Below, piece by piece: positions 25,351 through 34,361 of a stretch of DNA of 64,000 bases; position 1 is the stretch's first letter; each line of letters begins with the position of its first letter. The stretch is taken from the NCBI RefSeq assembly GCF_014698305.1, contig NZ_JACJST010000014.1, positions 1 through 64,000 of the forward strand. The letters are read 5' to 3'. The translations under genes and the position numbers were made by a program. The notes beneath the pieces are model-generated. The model saw nothing but the letters and a program-made list of their open reading frames with translations, was not told the DNA's origin and did no database searches. This stretch comes from Anabaena lutea FACHB-196 (GTDB lineage Bacteria; Cyanobacteriota; Cyanobacteriia; Cyanobacteriales; Nostocaceae).

Positions 25351-25557
25351 ATGGATAGCAAAACACTCGCTCAATACCTAGAAGCTACAGATGGCATCTC
25401 CAAACCTTGGCTATTGGTACAACTACGCCTGAAAAAACTAGAAGAAAGGCGCGATACCATCTCCTCAACAGCCTACGCCGAAGAACTCGCAGATATTCAC
25501 CAAGATTTGATGAATTTGGGCGAATGGTGGCGTGGAATTGAAGATCAAGTTTTTTAA
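25351..25557 (+). CDS. Small conserved cyanobacterial protein
   Basis: A 68-residue helical protein (MDSKTLAQYLEATDGISKPWLLVQLRLKKLEERRD). The composition and coding quality suggest a real gene, and I believe similar short proteins occur elsewhere in cyanobacteria, but no function is known to me. It is divergent from the 24643-25263 gene and precedes purM by 72 bp. Confidence 0.65.
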   Translation: MDSKTLAQYLEATDGISKPWLLVQLRLKKLEERRDTISSTAYAEELADIHQDLMNLGEWWRGIEDQVF

Positions 25558-25629
25558 TGCAGATAGCGCCTAAATTGTGTGATGATAATAGCCTATGTTT
25601 GTAGCGGATTGATAACGGTGTAACTAGGC

Positions 25630-26652
25630 ATGGATTATAGGGATGCAGGCGTTGATGTTGAAGCGGGTAGAGCCTTTGTAGACCAAATTCGCAATTTGGT
25701 TCACAGCACCTTTAGGCCGGAAGTTCTAGGTGGACTAGGTGGCTTTGGTGGCTGCTTTCAACTACCCACAGGTTACAAAGAACCGGTTTTGGTTTCTGGG
25801 ACAGATGGTGTAGGTACAAAGCTGAAAATAGCCCAAATTCTCAACCGCCATGACACCGTTGGTATTGATTTGGTGGGGATGTGTGTTAACGATGTGTTGA
25901 CATCTGGCGCAGAACCGTTGTTTTTTCTAGATTATGTGGCTACAGGTAAGCTAGATAAAGACCAGTTAACTCAAGTTGTGGCAGGAATAGCTACTGGTTG
26001 TAAGTTAGCTGGTTCTGCTTTATTGGGGGGAGAAACGGCGGAAATGCCAGGTTTTTACCAAGTTGGTGAATATGACTTGGCTGGTTTTTGTGTGGGAATT
26101 GTGGAAAAAAGCCTCATGTTGAATGGTTCCCAGGTACAAGTTGGGGATGTGGCTGTAGGTTTAGCTAGTGCTGGTGTTCACAGTAATGGTTTAAGTTTGG
26201 TGAGAAAGATTGTCGGTGACGGTGGTTTTTCCTGGAATGACACTCCACCATTATTAAATGGAGTATCTATCGGCGAAACTTTCCTTACACCTACCCGCAT
26301 TTATGTTAAACCTGTTTTGGCGGCGTTGAAAGCAGGGTTAGAAATTCATGGAATGGCGCATATCACTGGTGGAGGTTTACCAGAGAATTTACCTAGAAGT
26401 TTAGGAAAAGATCAGTCAATTAAAATTAACCCCAATAGTTGGAGTATTCCCCCCGTGTTTGAGTGGTTAGCTGAGGCTGGGTCTGTCGGTGCTGAAGCTA
26501 TGTATAATACTTTCAATATGGGCATTGGATTTGTAGTGCTAGTTCCACCCCATCAAGCAGAAGAAGTTATTACCCATTTTCAGTCCCAAGATATTCCCGC
26601 TTATGCGATTGGTGAAGTCGTGACAGGTGCAGGTAAATTAGAGGGTTTATGA
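25630..26652 (+). CDS. purM: Phosphoribosylformylglycinamidine cyclo-ligase
   Basis: AIR synthetase, step five of purine biosynthesis. The 340 residues show [13 protein letters not shown], the GGFGGCF segment, [33 protein letters not shown] and [14 protein letters not shown], all PurM signatures. The length is normal. The start follows GCGGATTGATAACGGTG with no clear ribosome site. Tandem GATGGGGT repeats begin at its stop. Confidence 0.97.
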   Translation: MDYRDAGVDVEAGRAFVDQIRNLVHSTFRPEVLGGLGGFGGCFQLPTGYKEPVLVSGTDGVGTKLKIAQILNRHDTVGIDLVGMCVNDVLTSGAEPLFFLDYVATGKLDKDQLTQVVAGIATGCKLAGSALLGGETAEMPGFYQVGEYDLAGFCVGIVEKSLMLNGSQVQVGDVAVGLASAGVHSNGLSLVRKIVGDGGFSWNDTPPLLNGVSIGETFLTPTRIYVKPVLAALKAGLEIHGMAHITGGGLPENLPRSLGKDQSIKINPNSWSIPPVFEWLAEAGSVGAEAMYNTFNMGIGFVVLVPPHQAEEVITHFQSQDIPAYAIGEVVTGAGKLEGL

Positions 26653-27333
26653 AGATGGGGTGATGGGGTGATGGGGTGATGGGGTGATGGGGTGATGAGG
26701 AGATGGGGAGATGGGGAGATCTCACAAGGGTAGGTATTTTACATTGTCGTGAGGGCTAGACTTGGTGGACAAGGAAGGACAGTGGACAAGGGAGGAAAAC
26801 CGTATAAAATCATATTCTCTTGGTAACAAGAACAGTCCGTCAAAAGACCATTGTGCGTATAAAATCTTCCTTGTCTACCTTCCCTCCTTGTCTTCCAAGT
26901 CCTGCCTTCACAGATAATATTAAAAACCTACCCTTGTGAGGATGGGGAGATGGGGAGATGGGGAGACGCGGGGACAGACACGGGGAAAATTAAGAATTAC
27001 CTGTTCCCTGCACCCTGCACCCTGCACCCTGCACCCTGCACCCTGCCCCCTGCAAGAAAGCCTATTTATTCCCTATGGTCTTCAGCAAACCATAAATACC
27101 AGTATTTATGGAAACTTAGGCAAAAATTTAGACTCTCTTTATAGAAGTAATCAAAAATACTCATGACCATCAGCGTTTAGATTTGCTAACGTAGTCGTAA
27201 CAAAACTAAAAAAATCATTGAAGTAGCGTAGAGACTAACAGACAAAACTAGTGGGCTGTATTAGCGATTTCTAGTTTCTAAGTCTAGTGTGTGAGCGTAT
27301 TAAAAATTACGTATTTTCTGTTCAGAGAGGGTT
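26653..27333. repeat. Repeat-filled intergenic region with a MITE-like insertion
   Basis: GATGGGGT/GATGGGGA octamers (26657-26720 and 26941-26972) are split by a 220-bp inverted-repeat element (26721-26940). Then come GGGGAAAATTAAGAATTACC and TGCACCC tandem repeats (27005-27054). The same composite occurs at 34253-34355. The rest up to 27333 holds the leader of the PHP gene, with GAGAGGG before its ATG. Confidence 0.75.
26721..26940. mobile_element. MITE-like element, 220 bp, non-autonomous
   Basis: The terminal 15 bp CTCACAAGGGTAGGT (26721-26735) is perfectly complementary to ACCTACCCTTGTGAG (26926-26940). Sub-terminal parts (GACTTGG, GACAAGG, GGAGG motifs) are also roughly mirrored. It has no reading frame and interrupts a GATGGGGA tandem repeat; GAT flanks both ends. 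Confidence 0.75.
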
Positions 27334-28020
27334 ATGGTTATAGATTTTGCCCGGACTACGGCTTCTACAGAACTTTTAAAACAAGTATTCCAGAGCATTG
27401 ATGCCCAAAGTTGTCCAAGTTTATACAACTTTCATATGCACACAGTCCACTCAGATGGAAGGTTGCAGCCGATTGGATTAATGGAACAAGCGATCGCAAT
27501 TGGTTTGAAAGGAATGGCGATCACAGATCATCATACAATTGGTGGCTATCAAGCCGCACAGGCTTGGTTAGAAGATTGGAAGTGGAATCATCCAGATATA
27601 CAAACTCCTTATCTATGGAGTGGTGTAGAAATTAATGCCAATCTCTTGGATATAGAAGTTCACATTTTGGCTTATGGTTTTGAGCCAGAACACTCTAGTC
27701 TAAAACCGTATTTGCAAAGCAAAGGGACTACAGGCCAAGACTATGAAATAGCCAATGTCATTACCGCTATTCATGACGCTGGAGGAATAGCGGTACTAGC
27801 TCACCCAGCACGTTACAAGCGATCGCACTTTGACTTGATTCCCGCAGCAGCAGAACACGGTATTGATGGTGTTGAAGCTTTCTATGCTTACAAAAATCCC
27901 AATCCCTGGAAACCCTGCGCGGTGGAATCAGAACAAGTCCAAAACTTAGCTCATGAATTCGGTTTATTTAACACCTGTGGGACAGATACCCACGGTTTAA
28001 ATCTACTCCAACGGTTGTAA
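27334..28020 (+). CDS. PHP-domain phosphoesterase
   Basis: A 228-residue metal-dependent hydrolase of the PHP family (TrpH/YciV-like nucleotide or nucleoside 3',5'-bisphosphate phosphatase). Metal ligands are visible in NFHMHTVHSDGRL, AITDHHTIGGYQ, WSGVEINANL, VLAHPARYKR and CGTDTHG. The domain fills the protein, and a long middle loop is missing compared with E. coli RnaAM. The ATG follows GAGAGGG. Exact substrate not known. Confidence 0.88.
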   Translation: MVIDFARTTASTELLKQVFQSIDAQSCPSLYNFHMHTVHSDGRLQPIGLMEQAIAIGLKGMAITDHHTIGGYQAAQAWLEDWKWNHPDIQTPYLWSGVEINANLLDIEVHILAYGFEPEHSSLKPYLQSKGTTGQDYEIANVITAIHDAGGIAVLAHPARYKRSHFDLIPAAAEHGIDGVEAFYAYKNPNPWKPCAVESEQVQNLAHEFGLFNTCGTDTHGLNLLQRL

Positions 28021-28280
28021 GGCGCAAGTCGCTTACGCTCCAATTATTAATTAAAAATTATTAATTAAAAATTATTATTCTTTTTAATTTTTAACTTTTA
28101 ATTTTTAATTAAATTTTGGGGTTTTAAGTCCTCCGCTTCTACAAGCGACAAGTATGTTAGGCGAAGTCTAAATTTCCATCACAAAACTTACAGCGGATTT
28201 TCTCTGAGTGAGGTACACCCATAGCGGGCAAGATGCCCGCACCACAAGAGTTTTATTATTTATATTTGTACCTCAGTTAC

Positions 28281-28347
28281 CTGTAATTACGAATTACGAA
28301 TTACGTTGGCGGTAGCCTGCCGGAGGCATTATTACGAATTACGAATT
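28281..28347 (-). repeat. TTACGAA tandem repeat with GC-rich palindrome
   Basis: Reverse-orientation partial copy of the interspersed element at 15476-15535: ATTACGA heptamers flank GTTGGCGGTAGCCTGCCGGA. Confidence 0.7.
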
Positions 28348-28350
28348 ATT

Positions 28351-28890
28351 TTAACGCTGTTGAAATTCAACTTGTTTTTCTAAAATTTTGACATCATAGT
28401 TGCCAAAAAAATCGTGTCCAAGTAGCCCAATTCTCGCTTTGGGAGCTATGGCTACCGTAGCATTATTAACTACAGCACCACTAACGGCAATTGTGGGGAT
28501 ATTACCAGTTTGGAATTCTACCACGCTACCATCTGCGATCGTGGCGTTTATCTTTCCCGAAGGTTGGACTTTCAGGGCTGTGGCCATTCCTTGAGTAATG
28601 AGAATACCACTGGCACCAGTATCAACAATCATCTCAAAAACTTGATTACCATTAAAACTAACATCTATAATGGGAGTCTTGCCGCTACGACGCTTAATGG
28701 GGACTCGGAACACTCTTGGACTGGGTTGATTTAGTTGATTTACACCGCATAGTTGCCCCAAACTAACGGTTTTACCTGATGATGTCACCATAAAACAAGC
28801 ACCAGGATCATTAGCTTTTGCTACGTAGGGTACTGTTAAAAACATCATCCCAAATATAGATGCAATTCCTATCCTCTCAACTGCTTTCAT
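28351..28890 (-). CDS. Secreted retropepsin-like aspartic protease
   Basis: The 179 residues begin with a signal peptide (IASIFGMMFLTVPYVAKA). The protease domain has the catalytic DTGAS motif in FEMIVDTGASGILITQ, the flap-like TIADGSVVEFQTGNIP, and a C-terminal GLLGHDFFGNYD that matches the second conserved hydrophobic-GLDF pattern of single-domain retropepsins. It would act as a homodimer outside the cytoplasm. A small Cys pair lies in the linker. Substrates unknown. Confidence 0.85.
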   Translation of the reverse strand: MKAVERIGIASIFGMMFLTVPYVAKANDPGACFMVTSSGKTVSLGQLCGVNQLNQPSPRVFRVPIKRRSGKTPIIDVSFNGNQVFEMIVDTGASGILITQGMATALKVQPSGKINATIADGSVVEFQTGNIPTIAVSGAVVNNATVAIAPKARIGLLGHDFFGNYDVKILEKQVEFQQR

Positions 28891-29294
28891 TGTTTATGGT
28901 TACTGTAAATTGCTCGAAAATCCTCTAAATCTAGAATAATCGAAAATCTTGACTATACCTACAACAAAGATTTTTCGAGTCACTGAAATTACTAGAGGAT
29001 ATCTGAAAGCTCCAAAAAGCCACCGTCTTGACAAGAAGTTGTGCAAATAATCACTACTCTCAGCGGCTTTCTTTCTAGCAGTTAAATGTTGAGTTGATCA
29101 GAAATTAAAGGATTTATAGCTGTAGCCTACAGAAATATCAAAAGGTTAGGTGTATACGTAGCTTGTGTTACCCTTGTCTAAGCAAGCTACAGATTCTTAT
29201 TTAGACCCCGGCTGTATCCTTACGTAAGCCTTTGGCTCTATTTTGAATTTTGAATTGTTTCATCATCTTGTAAACACTTGATCATAAATCGAGA
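28891..29294. other. 404-bp gap, no gene seen
   Basis: Holds the promoter side of the retropepsin gene and the 3' side of the 29295 gene. A partial ATTTAGACCCCG block near 29200 resembles part of the interspersed structured repeat. Nothing else recognised. Confidence 0.4.
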
Positions 29295-29687
29295 TTAAGC
29301 TAGTGTTTCTGGACAATAGCCCAAACCCCGGACAAACTGTTGCCGGAAAGCTTCAATTTCTTCTCTCTCCGGATTACCATGAGAGACAATTGCTACTTGA
29401 TAGCGGCGCATTACATCTACAGGAAACTGTCCCGCTTCCAAACTCCAAAGTGCCATTTGCACTCTCATGGGTGGTTCGTAGCTGATTCCTAATTCATTGA
29501 GAAAAGCTCGAAAATCACCATCGTCTTGGGGTGAAAGTGGCTCTCTAAATTTGATCCTCACTACCCAACCATCTATTTGATGAATTACGGTGATGAAGGA
29601 AATTGGGTTTTGGGGTCTGCCATGCAGATGTTGAACAACCCTCAGAGTTAAACTGGCATTGGCTAGGTAATATAAATATTCCATCAT
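29295..29687 (-). CDS. Conserved hypothetical protein
   Basis: A 130-residue soluble protein (MMEYLYYLANASLTLRVVQH, WVVRIKFREPLSPQDDGDF, QFVRGLGYCPETLA) that I do not recognise. Its good codon quality and the position of the ATG at 29687 support a real gene. It has no signal peptide or membrane segment. The GC-rich hairpin at 29751-29788 lies just upstream. Confidence 0.6.
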   Translation of the reverse strand: MMEYLYYLANASLTLRVVQHLHGRPQNPISFITVIHQIDGWVVRIKFREPLSPQDDGDFRAFLNELGISYEPPMRVQMALWSLEAGQFPVDVMRRYQVAIVSHGNPEREEIEAFRQQFVRGLGYCPETLA

Positions 29688-29750
29688 GGTGTTTGGGATT
29701 GAAGCTAATCCTACTTCTCTATCTTCGTAAATAAAGCATAGTTCCCGGTA

Positions 29751-29788
29751 GGGTAAAACCCCCCGTTTTTATATGGGGAGGTTTACCC
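29751..29788. repeat. Strong GC-rich hairpin
   Basis: GGGTAAAACCCCCC (29751-29764) and GGGGAGGTTTACCC (29775-29788) pair with about two mismatches around a 10-base AT-rich loop. It lies 64 bp upstream of the 29687 start on the minus strand; it could be a palindromic repeat or a regulatory hairpin. Confidence 0.5.
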
Positions 29789-29986
29789 AATTTTGGGAAA
29801 TTGTCATTAGTCATTGCCGGCAAGTTCAAAGGGCGGCTAGAAAACGTATCAAAACAAAAATCGTATCTCAGTGCGATACGCTCGCCGCAGGCATCGCAAA
29901 GCACGACCTAGAAATCGTCATCACCCAAAAAATGTTAAATTAATCTTTCTTGTCAGAATCAGGATGAAAGCAGGAATTAGGATCTG

Positions 29987-30644
29987 ATGACTCGCTTTAT
30001 ACATGATCAATTTGCAAAACAATATCTCACAGAACTATTAACACCCTATGGTCAAGTAGAAACCAGCAAAGATATCACAGCAGAAGTCAGACAAATTGAC
30101 GTATTATTTATTCCTTTATTTTTTGCCAAAATTATTTAAAACCGTAGTTGTGGCTATTCACCAACTACCCAGTACACCCGAAACGCTGTTTTTGAGGATT
30201 TTAGGGAGAGGAAAAGTACAAAGACAAGCAGTAGAAGAATTAGAAGCACTAGCAAATAATAGTCCGTTCCTTGCGGATATCATACAATTAGTACATAACC
30301 TAATTGCTGTGTTATCGGCTCGTCAGCGTCAAGAACACGATATTGATAAAGATGACCAGGAGTTAATTATGAAATTATCAGAAATGTATCAACAACAATT
30401 AGAAGAACTTAAAAAACAAGGACGACAAGAAGGAATACAAGAAGGAGAAAAACTAGGACTCCAAACAGGTATAGAAAGAGAAAGACGCGCTATGATTGAG
30501 AGTATTCTGCAAGTGCGGTTTGGGGAAGTAGATTCACAGTTAGCAACAATTATCAACCCTCTCATTGCCATGAGTAGAGAAGAATTTACTCCTTTACTCC
30601 TACAATTATCCCGTGAGGATTTATTAAGTAGATTTACACAATAA
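29987..30644 (+). pseudogene. PD-(D/E)XK/Rpn-transposase-like protein, internally deleted and frameshifted
   Basis: From ATG 29987 the frame reads MTRFIHDQFAKQYLTELLTP and on to QIDVLFIPLFFAKII, then a stop. A second frame from about 30110 continues with LYFLPKLFKTVVVAIHQLP, LRILGRGKVQRQAVEEL and a coiled-coil tail (EGIQEGEKLGLQTGIERERR). In intact members, well known in cyanobacteria, these parts are joined by roughly 80-100 residues. So the middle has been deleted and the reading frame lost. A terminator follows at 30696. The half AATCAGGAT repeat upstream marks a plastic site. Confidence 0.8.
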
Positions 30645-30695
30645 TAGAGCTACCCCAAATTATATTACAACTCATCCTAAGTTTAACCCATCATC

Positions 30696-30730
30696 AACCG
30701 CTTACCATACCGTAGGCGGTTATGTTTTTT
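30696..30730 (+). terminator. Intrinsic terminator
   Basis: AACCGCTTAC (30696-30705) pairs with GTAGGCGGTT (30712-30721), with one G-U pair, and TTTTTT lies at 30725-30730. It ends transcription from the pseudogene side. Confidence 0.8.
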
Positions 30731-30840
30731 GTATAAATAAATCAGATATGCAAACTTTCGTAAAAAAAGCAACAATTATTAGTATTGGGAATACACTGAT
30801 ACATAGATGAAATTAGAACACAAAAATTAGAACTTACACA

Positions 30841-31416
30841 ATGAAACTATCTCAGATTCTGCCCTTAGTTGTTTGTAGTGCTGCTGCTGGTATCCTGGCT
30901 AGTATGTCTCCAGCCAAAGCGTTGGATTTCAATTTTACGCTTAGTAGCACCGTTAATACTAATATTGCAACAGGTACAATATATGGATTAACAGACAATG
31001 CAACTAGCTCTGCATCACAAATCACAATAAACAGTCTTACCTGGAGTTCTTCTGTCTTTACCCCCCTTCCTTTTTCCATAAACATTGGTGGAGCCTCACA
31101 GAATAGTTTTACTGTTAGTGGGGGAACATTGACTGGCGCTGCATTTCAATTGAGTAACGGGAACTACGACGTATATTTAAATGGTCAAGGGCAGACGGTT
31201 AACGTCGTAAATGATTTTAATAATGGAGCTCTAAACTTCGATGGATTTTCAGGCGTTACATACACCCCAGTCAGTGCTGCTGTCCCCTTTGATATCCCCG
31301 GAGGTGCAACCATCCCCACAGTCGGCTCTTTACTCGCTTTGGGTGCGATGAGGAAAGCTAAAAAACGTCTAGCAGCAAAAACCCTCGTTGTTAAACCTGT
31401 GGAAACAGTAGTTTAA
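30841..31416 (+). CDS. Exported protein with PFE-type C-terminal sorting signal
   Basis: A 191-residue protein with signal peptide MKLSQILPLVVCSAAAGILAS and a Thr/Ser/Asn-rich beta-type body. The C-terminus has VPFDIPGGATIPTVGSLLAL followed by a basic tail (RKAKKRLAAK), which is the cyanobacterial PFE-CTERM arrangement: motif, short hydrophobic helix, positive cluster. Such proteins are processed by a cyanoexosortase and displayed at the surface. No exosortase gene is in the window. The body resembles no enzyme. Confidence 0.75.
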   Translation: MKLSQILPLVVCSAAAGILASMSPAKALDFNFTLSSTVNTNIATGTIYGLTDNATSSASQITINSLTWSSSVFTPLPFSINIGGASQNSFTVSGGTLTGAAFQLSNGNYDVYLNGQGQTVNVVNDFNNGALNFDGFSGVTYTPVSAAVPFDIPGGATIPTVGSLLALGAMRKAKKRLAAKTLVVKPVETVV

Positions 31417-31426
31417 TAGATTAAAT

Positions 31427-31602
31427 GTCAGAATCAGGATGTCCAGGATTAGAGGATTAACAGGATGATTTAGTAGGATACGTTAAATAGTAAACATCTG
31501 TTGATACGTTTATATAGTCTGACGCAGCTTACAACTAAAATCCTGACACCCACAAAAAAACGATCCTGTTAATCCTTAAATCCTCAAAATCCTGATTCTG
31601 AC
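31427..31602. repeat. Inverted-repeat element, AATCAGGATT family
   Basis: Left arm 31427-31466 starts GTCAGAATCAGGAT; right arm 31563-31602 ends ATCCTGATTCTGAC. The arms are about 40 bp and nearly complementary; the 96-bp centre has no reading frame. It is non-coding and probably a MITE or palindromic repeat. Confidence 0.75.
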
Positions 31603-31715
31603 AAAAGCGCGAAAAGAGGGTATTGGGGGGTTGACAACTGATTTTAGATTTGTTGTCATAATGTTGATAAGGAAGAACTATTTTAAAATAAAATATGATT
31701 AACAATAATCAGGTA

Positions 31716-31739
31716 GGGGTTTAGCATTGCTAAACCCTT
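31716..31739. repeat. Short palindrome upstream of queA
   Basis: AGGGGTTTAGCA and TGCTAAACCCTT form a nearly perfect stem with almost no loop, 101 bp before the chosen queA start. It resembles common GGTTTAGCA palindromes of cyanobacterial spacers. Confidence 0.6.
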
Positions 31740-31839
31740 ATTTATGGTATTTAAGAAACATGGAAAATTAACGATTTCCAAGCCACACAGGTGGTTTTTT
31801 GCTGTGTATGTGGGTTTTTTTTACCGCTCTTTTGAAGAA

Positions 31840-33003
31840 ATGTCTGACTTAGAGATACAAGATATTAATTTAGACCGTTCATTATCTGGATATGATTATG
31901 AACTGCCCATGGAATTAATCGCCCAAAATCCGGCTGTTCCTAGAGATAGTTCTCGGTTACTGGTGGTCAATTCTCCCCATACAGGTCAGGAAATACCAGC
32001 CCTAAATCACATTTTCCGGGATTTGTCTGAACTCTTACAACCTGGGGATTTATTGGTAATGAATAATACAAAAGTCATTCCCGCTCGGTTGTATGGTCGC
32101 AAGTCTACAGGGGCAGAAGTGGAAGTTTTGCTGTTGGAAGAACGACAGCATAATTGTTGGTTGGCTTTGGTGAAGCCAGGAAAGCACTTTAAGATAGGAA
32201 CTCAAATTATTTTTGATAGACAAAATTCACCCTTGGGTAATGAACTGACGGCTACAGTTTTGGAAAGAGATGAAGCAACTGGGGGACGGTTGTTAAAGTT
32301 TGATATACCTGAGAATGTGTCTTTGGTGCAGGTGTTGGAGAAATTTGGGGAAATACCGCTGCCACCTTATATCACGGCTTCTACGGCTGCGGATGAACAG
32401 TATCAAACTGTATATGCTCAGGAACAAGGAGCGATCGCAGCACCAACGGCAGGATTACACTTTACACCAGAACTTTTACAAAAATTGCGCGATCGCGGTA
32501 TTAATCAAGCTTTTGTGACGCTGCACGTTGGTGTTGGGACTTTTCGTCCTGTGGAAGTCGAAGATGTAACTACTCACCAAATGCATGAAGAATGGATTGA
32601 AGTGACTGCTACGACAATTGAGCAAATTCGGGCTACTAAAGCCGCTGGAGGGCGCATTATTGCCGTTGGCACCACAGTAGTCCGCACTTTAGAGGGTTTG
32701 GCTCAATTTGGAGATTTGCAACCCTATGTAGGCAAAATAAACCTGTTTATTTATCCTGGCTATCAATGGCGGGTAGTAGAGGGTCTAATTACTAATTTTC
32801 ATCTACCACGTTCGAGTTTATTGATGCTGGTAAGTGCTTTGATTGGGAGACAGAGGTTATTGAAGATTTATCAACAAGCGATCGCTGCTCAATACCGTTT
32901 TTATTCCTTTGGTGATGCCATGCTCATTTTACCCGAAGCAACCATCAGTAACGAGTACCGAGTACCGAGTACCGAGTACCGAGTACCGAGTACCGAGTAT
33001 TGA
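31840..33003 (+). CDS. queA: S-adenosylmethionine:tRNA ribosyltransferase-isomerase
   Basis: QueA makes epoxyqueuosine in the anticodon of tRNAs by transferring the ribosyl part of SAM. Family motifs are [51 protein letters not shown] and [16 protein letters not shown]. The ATG at 31840 ([11 protein letters not shown]) starts at the usual place; 32 further codons upstream in frame do not fit the family. The last 16 residues ([17 protein letters not shown]) are encoded by a tandem GAGTACC repeat and are not part of the normal protein. Confidence 0.93.
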   Translation: MSDLEIQDINLDRSLSGYDYELPMELIAQNPAVPRDSSRLLVVNSPHTGQEIPALNHIFRDLSELLQPGDLLVMNNTKVIPARLYGRKSTGAEVEVLLLEERQHNCWLALVKPGKHFKIGTQIIFDRQNSPLGNELTATVLERDEATGGRLLKFDIPENVSLVQVLEKFGEIPLPPYITASTAADEQYQTVYAQEQGAIAAPTAGLHFTPELLQKLRDRGINQAFVTLHVGVGTFRPVEVEDVTTHQMHEEWIEVTATTIEQIRATKAAGGRIIAVGTTVVRTLEGLAQFGDLQPYVGKINLFIYPGYQWRVVEGLITNFHLPRSSLLMLVSALIGRQRLLKIYQQAIAAQYRFYSFGDAMLILPEATISNEYRVPSTEYRVPSTEY

Positions 33004-33062
33004 GTATTGAGTAACGAGTGTTCATTAATAATTACGAATTACGAATTACGAATTACGAATTG
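32949..33062. repeat. Tandem repeats at and after the queA 3' end
   Basis: CGAGTAC heptamers (32949-32999) run through the queA stop, followed by TTGAGTA, ATTACGA and TTGTGAA heptamers to about 33080. Confidence 0.85.
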
Positions 33063-33146
33063 TGAATTGTGAATTGTGAATTTTTGATGTAGTTATGGGT
33101 ACTCTGATGTTGTGAGGATCTCAACTAAAAGTACAGGGCTGCTAGT

Positions 33147-34250
33147 ATGTCTAAAAAACTGCAATTTAATCAGTGCTTACACAGTCAAATTAAAGCATTA
33201 TTTTACAAAAGTTCTGTACAGAGATTAGGACTTCTGTTTGCTTCCTCAGTATTTTTAGTGTTGGCTGTACCAACAATTACTAGTTTACCTGGTAGTAAGT
33301 TGTTGGCACAAAATGTCGTTTCTCAGGATTTAGACGCAGCTATCTTGTATCAACTGGGAGTGACACGTTATCAGCGCCAAGATTTACAAGGTGCAGAATC
33401 TGCATTTCGTCAAGCTTTGCAGCGAGACCCTAAAATTGGTATGGCGCGGAATTATTTAGGCAATATCTTTTTGAAGCAAAATCGCCTAGATTTAGCTGTC
33501 CAAGAATATGGAGAAGCGATTAGACTGAATCCCAACTCTGGTGATACGTATTACAATTTGGGGTTAGCTTTACAAAAACAAGGACAAAAAGAAGCAGCGA
33601 TTACTGCTTACCGTCAAGCGTTGGTAGCAAGTCCGACAATGGCGGCGGCACAGTATAATTTAGGTTTGGTATTATACGAACAAGAACAGCGACAGGAAGC
33701 GATCGCAGCTTTTCAACAAGCAATTAATTTAGATAGTAGCAATGCCAATGCTTACTTTAATTTAGCGATCGTATTTCAACAAGAAGGTCAAGTAGAAAAT
33801 GCGATCGCAGCCTATCGTCAAGCCTTAAAGCTAAATCCCAACAATACCGTAGCTTACAACAATTTGGGTAGTCTCATGGTAATTCAGGGTCAACCCTCCC
33901 AAGCTATTACCATTTACCAACAAGCTATTCGCCAAAATCCCAAAAATGCTTTAGCTTACTATAACTTAGGGGTAACTTTATACAATCAAGGCAATCTCAA
34001 ACAAGCTAATCAAGCGTTAAAACGCGCTCGTCAAGAATATGCTGAACAAGGGAATACTGAGCAATTCGCAAAAATTGACCAGATGACACAACAAATTGCC
34101 CAGTATTTAACACCACAAAAACCTCAAGTTAGTCAAACAGCAACCCCAACTCCCACTTCTAACAGTGATGTAGTACTACCAGCACCTGAGCAAGCAGTTC
34201 CAGTTAACTCCACTGACGTGCCTAAAACAGTTGAAGAACAGCCGAGGTAA
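33147..34250 (+). CDS. Exported TPR-repeat protein
   Basis: A 367-residue protein with an N-terminal signal anchor (LGLLFASSVFLVLAVPTI, about 27-45) and about seven tetratricopeptide repeats between residues 65 and 300 (YQLGVTRYQRQDLQGAESAF, YLGNIFLKQNRLDLAVQEY, YYNLGVTLYNQGNLKQANQ). The C-terminal tail is Pro/Thr/Val-rich and disordered. TPR repeats form protein-binding solenoids; the partner cannot be assigned. It is followed by a repeat composite and the convergent ktrA-like gene. Confidence 0.88.
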   Translation: MSKKLQFNQCLHSQIKALFYKSSVQRLGLLFASSVFLVLAVPTITSLPGSKLLAQNVVSQDLDAAILYQLGVTRYQRQDLQGAESAFRQALQRDPKIGMARNYLGNIFLKQNRLDLAVQEYGEAIRLNPNSGDTYYNLGLALQKQGQKEAAITAYRQALVASPTMAAAQYNLGLVLYEQEQRQEAIAAFQQAINLDSSNANAYFNLAIVFQQEGQVENAIAAYRQALKLNPNNTVAYNNLGSLMVIQGQPSQAITIYQQAIRQNPKNALAYYNLGVTLYNQGNLKQANQALKRARQEYAEQGNTEQFAKIDQMTQQIAQYLTPQKPQVSQTATPTPTSNSDVVLPAPEQAVPVNSTDVPKTVEEQPR

Positions 34251-34252
34251 TG

Positions 34253-34355
34253 GGGACGCGGGGATGGGGTGATGGGGTGATGGGGAAAATTAAGAATTAC
34301 CTGTCACCTGTCACCTGCACCCTGTTCCCTGTTCCCTGTTCCCTGCACCCTGCCT
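34253..34355. repeat. Composite of GATGGGGT and CCCTGTT-type tandem repeats
   Basis: GATGGGG units, then GGGGAAAATTAAGAATTACC, then CCTGTCA and CCCTGTT units. The order and linker equal those at 26941-27054. Confidence 0.8.
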
Positions 34356-34361
34356 ACACCC

